Positions 1 through 4,952 of a DNA stretch of 5,652 nt are shown here, one piece after another. Position 1 is the first letter of the stretch. Every line of letters starts with the position of its first letter. This stretch comes from Actinomycetota bacterium (GTDB lineage Bacteria > Actinomycetota > UBA4738 > HRBIN12), in contig SIRV01000057.1 in the NCBI GenBank assembly GCA_004366195.1, positions 1-5,652 of the forward strand, in the 5' to 3' direction. The notes beneath the pieces are model-generated. The model saw only the letters and a program-made list of their open reading frames with translations, was not told where the DNA came from and ran no database searches. Both the position numbers and the translations under genes were made by a program.

Positions 1-697
1 CCTCCTCGTCCGCGACCGGCCGATGCCCTTCGTCTCGGTCGCGCTCAACCGCGACGCCGATCGGGGCTTCGTCACGTACTACGGGGCGACGGAGGCCGAC
101 GACGCGGAGCTCCTCGCGCACGCGCGGGCCGTCATGGAGCGGATCCCCGCCCGCCACTTCCACACCTACGCCGGCAAGGAGCACGAGGACCTCGTGCGCG
201 TCGCGAAGGCGCGGGGCATGACGGTGTCGCTCGACGCCTGGGGCGGCCGGTGGTGGGAGGCGGAGGCGGAGCTCGCCCACCTGCTCGCCGGGGCCGACAT
301 CGTCTTCGCCAACGCGGACGAGGCGTGCGCGATGACCTCCGAGGCGGACCCGCGTCGCGCGGCGGAGCGGCTCGGCGAGCTCGTCCCCGTCGCGGTGCTG
401 AAGCTCGGCGCCCGTGGGGCGCTCGCCGTCGCCGGCTCCGACGTGCGCGAGGTGGAGGCCGAGCCGACCGAGGTCGTCGACGCCACGGGCGCGGGCGACT
501 GCTTCAACGCCGGGTTCCTCCGGGGCTGGCTCGCCGGGATGCCCCTCGAGGCCTGCCTGCGCCTCGGCACGATCTGCGGGGCCCGCGCCGTCGCGGACCT
601 CGGCGGCTACCGCGGCTGCCCGCGCGAGGATGAGCTCCGCGAGCTCGCGGCCCGTCGCGGCCTCGAGCTCCCACCGCCGCAAGGAGGAAGGCCATGA
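1..697 (+). CDS. PfkB/ribokinase-family sugar kinase, 5' end missing
   Basis: ATP-dependent cytoplasmic sugar kinase of the PfkB (ribokinase) family. The frame is open from the first full codon at position 2, and the residues before the first ATG (position 23) continue into typical family sequence, so the true start lies upstream. About 231 residues are visible of a family length near 300, so roughly the first quarter is missing. The PfkB C-terminal signature is clear: VVDATGAGDCFNAGF, with DATGAGD at nt 479-499. Its last Asp (497-499) is the expected catalytic base and GAG forms the anion hole. Upstream, FANADEA matches the usual N-x-x-E region and VLKLGARGA the nucleotide-binding strand. 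The sequence does not distinguish fructokinase, 2-keto-3-deoxygluconate kinase, ribokinase or another member. The stop overlaps the next start (ATGA), so it is co-translated with the GH4 hydrolase. The family call is firm and the substrate is unknown. Confidence 0.9.
   Translation, partial: LLVRDRPMPFVSVALNRDADRGFVTYYGATEADDAELLAHARAVMERIPARHFHTYAGKEHEDLVRVAKARGMTVSLDAWGGRWWEAEAELAHLLAGADIVFANADEACAMTSEADPRRAAERLGELVPVAVLKLGARGALAVAGSDVREVEAEPTEVVDATGAGDCFNAGFLRGWLAGMPLEACLRLGTICGARAVADLGGYRGCPREDELRELAARRGLELPPPQGGRP
681..687 (+). promoter_or_regulatory. Shine-Dalgarno site of the GH4 gene
   Basis: AAGGAGG lies inside the last codons of the kinase gene, 6 nt before the ATG at 694. It selects 694 over the in-frame ATG at 700, which would be 12 nt away. 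With the 4-bp ATGA overlap, it indicates translational coupling of kinase and hydrolase. Confidence 0.8.
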
Positions 698-2067
698 GGA
701 TGACGCTGCTGGGGACCGGGATGCGGACGCCCTTCGTGCTCCACGGCCTCGCCGACCGCCAGCGCGAGCTCGGTCTCACCGAGGTCGTGCTCCACGACGT
801 CGACCCCGAGCGCCTCCGCACGATGGCCACGCTCGGCTCGCACCTGTGCCGGGGCTGGGGGGCGGGGTTCGCGGTCCGCGCCGAGGACGATCCCCGCGCC
901 GCGCTCGAGGGCTCGCGGTTCGTGTTCTCGGCCATCCGGGTCGGGGGCGAGCGGGCCCGGGCGCTCGACGAGCGGATCGCCCTCGACCACGGCGTCCTCG
1001 GCCAGGAGACGACGGGGCCGGCGGGCTTCGCCATGGCCCTGCGCACGATCCCGGCGATGCTCCGGTACGCGGAGCTGATCCGGGAGGTCGCCCCGGAGGC
1101 CGTGCTCGTCAACTTCACGAACCCCGTCGGGATCGTCGTCCAGGCCCTGTCCGACCACACCGACGTCCGGGCCGTCGGGGTGTGCGACGGCCCGATCGAG
1201 ATGAAGCGGAGCGTCGCCGAGCTCCTCGGCGTGCCCCCAGACGAGCTCCACGCCGACTACGCGGGGCTCAACCACGCCGGGTGGATCCACCGGGTGCTGG
1301 TCGAGGGCCGGGACCGTCTCCACGAGGTGCTCGAGCGCTACGAGGAGCTGCAGCGCCTGGACGCCTCCTGGCGCCTGTTCTCCCCCGAGCTCGTCCGGGA
1401 GATCGGCATGCTGCCCATGGAGTACCTGTACTTCTTCTACTCGCGCGAGCAGGCGGTCCGGAACATCCTGGCGTCGGGGAGCTCCCGGGGGGAGCAGATC
1501 GCGCGCCTCGCCGAGCGCCTCTGGCCGGAGCTCACGCGCCTCGTCGCCGCCGGGGACCTGGAGGGCGCGCGCGAGGCCTGGGAGCGCACGATCGAGACCC
1601 GCCACGAGACCTACTTCGCGCGCGAGCGCGGCGAGCCCGTGGCCGAGGACGTGATCGCCGAGCCGCCGGCGCAGATGTTCGAGGGCGACGGATACGAGGG
1701 GCTCGCCACCGCCGTCATGGTGGCCGGCGTGCGACGGCTCCGGATGCCGCTCATCGTGAACGCGCGCAACCGCGGGGCCATCCCCGACCTCCGCGACGAC
1801 GACGTGGTCGAGGTGACCTGCATGGTCGACCACCACGGCGCGCACCCCATCGCCCAGGGCCACCTGCCACCCCACGCGCTCGAGCTCGTCGAGCCCCTCA
1901 AGGCGTACGAGCGCCTCACCGTGGAGGCGGCGGTGGAGGGCTCGTACGCCAAGGCGCTCGAGGCCCTCTCCGTCCACCCCCTCGTGGGCTCGGAGGCCCT
2001 CGCGCGGGAGCTCCTCGACGCGTACCTCGCGGCCCACGAGGGCCTGCTCGCCGGCCTCCGCGGCTGA
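694..2067 (+). CDS. Family 4 glycoside hydrolase (6-phospho-glycosidase type)
   Basis: Complete 457-residue cytoplasmic GH4 enzyme. The family cleaves glycosides by a redox-elimination mechanism needing NAD and a divalent metal, usually Mn. Visible landmarks, in order: N-terminal dinucleotide loop GTGMRTP (residues 7-13) with acidic LHDVD (33-37); IGQETTG-like VLGQETTG (101-108); NFTNP (140-144), which contacts NAD and sugar; metal ligand Cys164 in VCDGP; metal ligand His194 in GLNHAGW; Tyr-rich EYLYFFY (243-249), in which Tyr244 aligns by eye with the catalytic Tyr of Thermotoga BglT; NARNRG (356-361); and a C-terminal YERLTVEA segment (405-412). Overall pattern and length resemble BglT/LicH-type 6-phospho-beta-glucosidases, but the four-residue specificity signature is CDGP rather than CNVP, so anomeric and sugar specificity are open. 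It follows a PfkB kinase with an ATGA overlap. No PTS gene is in the window, so whether the natural substrate is phosphorylated is unknown. Confidence 0.92.
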   Translation: MRMTLLGTGMRTPFVLHGLADRQRELGLTEVVLHDVDPERLRTMATLGSHLCRGWGAGFAVRAEDDPRAALEGSRFVFSAIRVGGERARALDERIALDHGVLGQETTGPAGFAMALRTIPAMLRYAELIREVAPEAVLVNFTNPVGIVVQALSDHTDVRAVGVCDGPIEMKRSVAELLGVPPDELHADYAGLNHAGWIHRVLVEGRDRLHEVLERYEELQRLDASWRLFSPELVREIGMLPMEYLYFFYSREQAVRNILASGSSRGEQIARLAERLWPELTRLVAAGDLEGAREAWERTIETRHETYFARERGEPVAEDVIAEPPAQMFEGDGYEGLATAVMVAGVRRLRMPLIVNARNRGAIPDLRDDDVVEVTCMVDHHGAHPIAQGHLPPHALELVEPLKAYERLTVEAAVEGSYAKALEALSVHPLVGSEALARELLDAYLAAHEGLLAGLRG

Positions 2068-2074
2068 CCGACGT

Positions 2075-2088
2075 GGCCGTCGACGGCC
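2075..2088. repeat. 14-bp perfect palindrome upstream of the P450 gene
   Basis: GGCCGTCGACGGCC is a perfect inverted repeat in the 43-bp gap between the GH4 stop and the P450 start. It ends 8 bp before the proposed -10 element, so it overlaps the region where a -35 would lie. It could be a repressor or activator operator, or a short hairpin (5-bp stem, TCGA loop) ending the upstream transcript. No T run follows it, which argues against an ordinary intrinsic terminator. GC-rich palindromes arise by chance more often in DNA of this composition. Confidence 0.4.
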
Positions 2089-2096
2089 GGCGCCCC

Positions 2097-2102
2097 TACA
2101 CT
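2097..2102 (+). promoter_or_regulatory. -10 element, probable leaderless P450 promoter
   Basis: TACACT fits the actinobacterial TANNNT -10 pattern. Eight bases separate it from the ATG at 2111, so transcription would start at or within a base or two of the A of the start codon. No Shine-Dalgarno-like purine run precedes that ATG; the intervening bases are CCCGTGCC. Both facts point to a leaderless mRNA. No convincing -35 hexamer is seen at 16-19 bp spacing. Confidence 0.5.
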
Positions 2103-2110
2103 CCCGTGCC

Positions 2111-3331
2111 ATGACCGCGACCGCTGCGGAGATCGGGTTCCGTCCCGACGACCCCGCCTTCATCGCCGACCCCTACCCCGTCTACGCCGAGCTCCGCGAG
2201 CGCGCCCCCGTCCTGTACGACGAGGCGACCGACCACTACCTGATCTCTCGGTACGAGGACGTGAGCGCGCTCCTCCGCGACCGCCGGTTCGGCCGGACCT
2301 ACCTCCACGTGGCCACGCACGCGGAGATGGGGCGGCCCGAGCCGCCGGCGTGGCACGACCCCTTCTGGGACCTCATCAACGCGGGGATCCTCGACATGGA
2401 GCCGCCGGACCACACGCGGGTCCGCCGCCTCGTCTCCAAGGCCTTCACGCCCCGCTACGTCGAGGGCCTGCGGCCCCGCGTCCAGGCCATCATGGACGGG
2501 CTGGTGGACCGGGTGGCCGGCGCGGGCGAGTTCGACCTCCTCGCGGAGCTCGCCGAGCCGCTGCCGGTCACCGTGATCGCCGACATGCTGGGGATCCCCG
2601 AGGAGGACCGCCACCGCCTCCGGCCCTGGTCGGCCGATATCTGCAAGATGTACGAGCTCAACCCGTCCCTCGAGATGCAGCGCGACGCGGTCCGGGCGAG
2701 CATCGAGTTCGCCGACTACCTCCGGGCCCTGCTCGCCGAGCGGCGACGGCGGCCCGGCGAGGACCTGATCTCCCAGCTCGCGCAGGTCCTCGACGAGGGC
2801 GAGCGCCTGTCGGAGAGCGAGCTCGTCGGCACCTGCGTGCTCCTGCTGAACGCCGGGCACGAGGCCACGGTGAACGCCACCGGCATCGCGTGGTGGACGC
2901 TGTTCCGCAACCCCGACGCGCTCCGCCGGCTGCGCGAGGACCGCTCGCTGCTCCCCACCGCCGTCGACGAGCTCCTGCGCTACGACACCCCGGCCCCGAT
3001 GTTCGAGCGCTGGGTCCTCGAGGGCTTCGAGCTCCACGGCGTCGAGATCCCCCGCGGTGCCGAGCTCGGCTTGCTGTTCGCCTCGGCCAACCGCGACCCC
3101 GCGGCCTTCGACCGGCCCGACGAGCTCGACCTCTCGCGCGAGCCGAACCCCCATCTCACGTTCGGCGCGGGCATCCACTTCTGCCTGGGAGCGCCCCTCG
3201 GCCGCCAGGAGCTCCAGGTCTCGTTCGGCACGATCCTCGAGCGCCTGCCGGGCCTCGAGCTCGCGGAAGAGCCGCGCTGGAAGCCCGGCTACGTGCTCCG
3301 GGGTCTCGCCGAGCTCCGCGTCCGCGCCTGA
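2111..3331 (+). CDS. Cytochrome P450 (soluble bacterial class)
   Basis: Complete 406-residue heme monooxygenase, normal for a soluble bacterial P450 that takes electrons from a ferredoxin or similar partner. There is no membrane anchor or signal peptide. Landmarks: N-terminal DPYPVYAELRERAPV (20-34); C-helix DHTRVRRLVSKAF (100-112), whose His and Arg contact heme propionates; I-helix LLLNAGHEATVN (244-255); K-helix ExxR as E287-L-L-R290; heme loop FGAGIHFCLG (351-360) with axial ligand Cys358. In the I-helix the usual acid-alcohol pair reads Glu251-Ala252, with Thr shifted to 253. The gene appears monocistronic, with its own -10 element in front and a hairpin on its stop codon. No ferredoxin or reductase lies nearby, so the redox partner must be encoded elsewhere. 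The substrate cannot be inferred; the family includes fatty-acid, terpene, steroid and xenobiotic hydroxylases. Adjacency to CO-dehydrogenase genes probably does not mean a shared pathway, given the separate promoters. Confidence 0.95.
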   Translation: MTATAAEIGFRPDDPAFIADPYPVYAELRERAPVLYDEATDHYLISRYEDVSALLRDRRFGRTYLHVATHAEMGRPEPPAWHDPFWDLINAGILDMEPPDHTRVRRLVSKAFTPRYVEGLRPRVQAIMDGLVDRVAGAGEFDLLAELAEPLPVTVIADMLGIPEEDRHRLRPWSADICKMYELNPSLEMQRDAVRASIEFADYLRALLAERRRRPGEDLISQLAQVLDEGERLSESELVGTCVLLLNAGHEATVNATGIAWWTLFRNPDALRRLREDRSLLPTAVDELLRYDTPAPMFERWVLEGFELHGVEIPRGAELGLLFASANRDPAAFDRPDELDLSREPNPHLTFGAGIHFCLGAPLGRQELQVSFGTILERLPGLELAEEPRWKPGYVLRGLAELRVRA

Positions 3332-3374
3332 GTCCCGGCCCGACGCCGCATTCCGGACGGCGGGACTCGGATTT
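3330..3374 (+). terminator. Hairpin on the P450 stop codon, likely terminator
   Basis: GAGTCCCG (3330-3337, starting within the TGA stop) pairs perfectly with CGGGACTC (3361-3368), giving an 8-bp stem. Two more C-G pairs (3339-3340 with 3359-3360) can form past a single bulged G. The downstream arm is followed by GGATTT, a short T run only, so termination may be partial. Its 3' end overlaps the -35 element of the next promoter. Confidence 0.5.
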
Positions 3375-3401
3375 GCCGGTCCACCCGGACTCCCCCATAA
3401 T
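3373..3401 (+). promoter_or_regulatory. Sigma70-type promoter of the cox operon
   Basis: TTGCCG (3373-3378, 4 of 6 matches to TTGACA) and CATAAT (3396-3401, 5 of 6 matches to TATAAT) are separated by exactly 17 bp. This AT-rich -10 stands out in otherwise very GC-rich DNA. Transcription would begin near 3408, leaving a leader of about 155 nt before coxM. The spacer contains a weak GTCC-ACCC-GGAC inverted repeat (3379-3390) that could be an operator half-site pair. No other promoter is evident before coxS or coxL. Confidence 0.6.
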
Positions 3402-3407
3402 CGTGCC

Positions 3408-3562
3408 CTCACGCCGCATCCGTGGCGTCCGGAGACCGGATGGAACCGGTACGCCGAACCGCCGTCCGCACATCCGCGGCCCGCCCGGCGCCGCCGTACC
3501 CGTACGGGCTCGTCCGGCCGCACGACCTCTCGATGGGTCCCTAGGAGAGAAGGGAGCGTCGC
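3408..3562 (+). other. Structured 5' leader of the cox operon
   Basis: Non-coding stretch between the predicted transcription start and coxM. Small hairpins visible by eye: ACGCC/GGCGT (3411-3415 with 3424-3428); TCCGG/CCGGA with an AGA loop (3428-3432 with 3436-3440); GCGGC/GCCGC (3476-3480 with 3490-3494); and the palindrome CCCGTACGGG (3499-3508). It also contains a doubtful 34-codon ORF (3440-3544). I do not recognise a known riboswitch, including the molybdenum-cofactor type. The leader ends with the coxM ribosome-binding site AAGGGAG (3550-3556), 6 nt before the ATG. Confidence 0.4.
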
Positions 3563-4429
3563 ATGCTGCCCTCGCGCTTCGAGTACCACCGGGCCGAGAC
3601 CCTGGACGAGGCGCTCTCGCTCCTCGCCACCTACGGTGAGGACGCGAAGGTCTTGGCCGGCGGGCAGAGCCTCATCCCCATGATGAAGCTCCGCTTCGCC
3701 TACCCGGGGCATCTCGTCGACGTGAACCGGGTCCCCGGCCTCGACGGTATCGAGGAGCGGGACGGCGCCCTGCGGATCGGCGCGCTCGTGCGCCATCACG
3801 CGCTCGAGACCTCGGAGCTCATCCGCTCGAGGTACCCGACGATCGCGGCGGCCGCGCCCCAGATCGCCGATCCGCTCGTGCGGAACCTCGGGACGATCGG
3901 GGGCTCGATCGCGCACGCCGACCCCGCCGGCGACCTCGCCTCGGTCATGCTCGCGCTCGGCGCCACCGTCGTCCTGCGCAGCAGCGGGGGCTCGCGCGAG
4001 CTGCCGCTGCGCGAGTTCCTCGTCGACACCTTCACCACCCAGATCCGGCCCGACGAGATGCTCACCGAGATCGTGGTCCCCGCCGCCGAGCCGAGCTCCG
4101 GCGGCACCTACCTGAAGCAGGAGCGGAAGGTGGGCGACTGGGCGACGGTGGGGGTCGCCGTGGCGCTCACCCTCCGCGACGGTCGGATCGCCCGCGCCGG
4201 CATCGGCCTGACGAGCGTCGGGCTCACCAACCTGGAGGCCACGGAGGCCGAGGAGGCCCTGGCCGGGGCGGAGCCGACGGACGAGGCCTTCGCCGAGGCC
4301 GCGCGCCTCGCGGCGGCCGCCGCGCACCCCGTCTCCGACGTGCGCGGCTCGGCCGAGTACAAGCGCCACGTCGTCGACGTGTACGTGCGTCGCGGGCTCG
4401 CCCGCGCCCGGGAGATGGCCGCCGCCTGA
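3563..4429 (+). CDS. coxM: Carbon monoxide dehydrogenase medium subunit, FAD-binding
   Basis: FAD-binding flavoprotein subunit of an aerobic Mo-containing CO dehydrogenase (xanthine oxidase family). It receives electrons from the CoxS iron-sulfur clusters and passes them toward the respiratory chain. The 288-residue length equals, from memory, that of Oligotropha CoxM. FAD-binding motifs are AGGQS (32-36), within AGGQSLIPMMKLRFA, and TIGGS (111-115), followed by AHADPAGD. These correspond to the AGGHS and TIGGN motifs of the reference protein at the same positions. The C-terminal CO-dehydrogenase flavoprotein domain ends with SDVRGSAEYKRHVVDVYVRR (258-277). KVGDWATVG puts Trp at 193, where the reference has Tyr. 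The start at 3563 is supported by AAGGGAG six bases upstream and the family-typical N-terminus LPSRFEYHRAETLDEAL. First gene of the coxMSL operon, 23 bp before coxS. Confidence 0.93.
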   Translation: MLPSRFEYHRAETLDEALSLLATYGEDAKVLAGGQSLIPMMKLRFAYPGHLVDVNRVPGLDGIEERDGALRIGALVRHHALETSELIRSRYPTIAAAAPQIADPLVRNLGTIGGSIAHADPAGDLASVMLALGATVVLRSSGGSRELPLREFLVDTFTTQIRPDEMLTEIVVPAAEPSSGGTYLKQERKVGDWATVGVAVALTLRDGRIARAGIGLTSVGLTNLEATEAEEALAGAEPTDEAFAEAARLAAAAAHPVSDVRGSAEYKRHVVDVYVRRGLARAREMAAA

Positions 4430-4452
4430 GGCGGGTCGGACGAGGAGGACAC

Positions 4453-4941
4453 ATGGAGATCACGGTCACCGTCAACGGGGCCCCCCGCACCGCCGACGTG
4501 GAGCCGCGGATGCTGCTCGTGCACCTGATCCGCGAGACCTTCGGCCTGACCGGCACCCACATCGGCTGCGACACCACGAGCTGCGGCGCCTGCACCGTGC
4601 TCCTCGACGGCGTGCCGGTCAAGTCCTGCACGCTCTTCGGCGTCCAGGCCGACGGGCGCAGCATCACCACCGTCGAGGGGCTGGCCTCCGGCGGCGAGCT
4701 GCACCCCATCCAGGCCGCCTTCAAGGAGCATCACGGGCTGCAGTGCGGGTACTGCACGCCGGGCATGATGCTCGTCGGCGCCGCCCTCATCGAGCGGAAC
4801 CCCGCCCCCAGCGAGGAGGAGGTCCGCTTCGCGATCTCCGGCAACATCTGCCGCTGCACGGGCTACATGAACATCGTGAAGGCGATCCAGGCCGCGGCCG
4901 CCTCGAAGGCGGGGGCCGGAGCCGACGAGCCGGCCGCCTGA
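4453..4941 (+). CDS. coxS: Carbon monoxide dehydrogenase small subunit, 2x[2Fe-2S]
   Basis: Iron-sulfur subunit that carries electrons from the CoxL molybdenum site to FAD in CoxM. Complete at 162 residues, usual for the family. The N-terminal plant-ferredoxin-like domain has Cys39, Cys44, Cys47 and Cys59 (GCDTTSCGACTV and KSCT). The C-terminal helical domain has Cys98, Cys101, Cys133 and Cys135 (QCGYCTPGMM and NICRCTGY). All eight cluster ligands are intact. Gln97 in LQCGYC is the conserved residue near the pterin cofactor in this family. GAGGAGG (4442-4448) sits 4 nt before the ATG. The short Ala/Gly-rich tail after residue 146 is not conserved family sequence. It lies 23 bp after coxM and 11 bp before coxL, so it is clearly in the same operon. 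CoxS-like proteins also serve other Mo hydroxylases; the CO-dehydrogenase assignment rests on its neighbours. Confidence 0.94.
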   Translation: MEITVTVNGAPRTADVEPRMLLVHLIRETFGLTGTHIGCDTTSCGACTVLLDGVPVKSCTLFGVQADGRSITTVEGLASGGELHPIQAAFKEHHGLQCGYCTPGMMLVGAALIERNPAPSEEEVRFAISGNICRCTGYMNIVKAIQAAAASKAGAGADEPAA

Positions 4942-4952
4942 GGGGAGGATCG

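Noticed and set aside
23..25. ATG at 23 as the true start of the sugar kinase
   Set aside because: The frame is open upstream to the window edge, and the visible protein lacks the N-terminal sugar-binding portion of the family, so the gene begins outside the window.
414..2114. Long plus-strand open frame (566 codons) overlapping kinase and GH4
   Set aside because: Arg/Pro/Ala-rich translation in an alternative frame across two well-supported genes; no conserved motif.
607..2163. Long minus-strand open frame (518 codons) opposite the GH4 gene
   Set aside because: Antisense shadow of a gene with clear GH4 motifs; composition is biased and no domain is recognisable.
3353..3517. Scattered CGTCCGG/CCGGACG copies (3353-3359, 3426-3432, 3511-3517)
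   Set aside because: Uneven spacing and pure G/C-biased content make chance occurrence likely; the pair at 3353 and 3426 is too far apart for a convincing operator.
2350..3639. Plus-strand open frame (429 codons) spanning P450, the intergenic region and the coxM start
   Set aside because: Arg/Pro/Ala-rich out-of-frame reading of real genes, crossing a terminator and a promoter.
2096..4369. Very long open frame on the minus strand (757 codons)
   Set aside because: It runs antisense to P450 and coxM and across the promoter region. Its translation is low-complexity (Arg, Gly, Ala, Glu, Val, Leu), with no family motif. Such frames are expected opposite G/C-ending codons.
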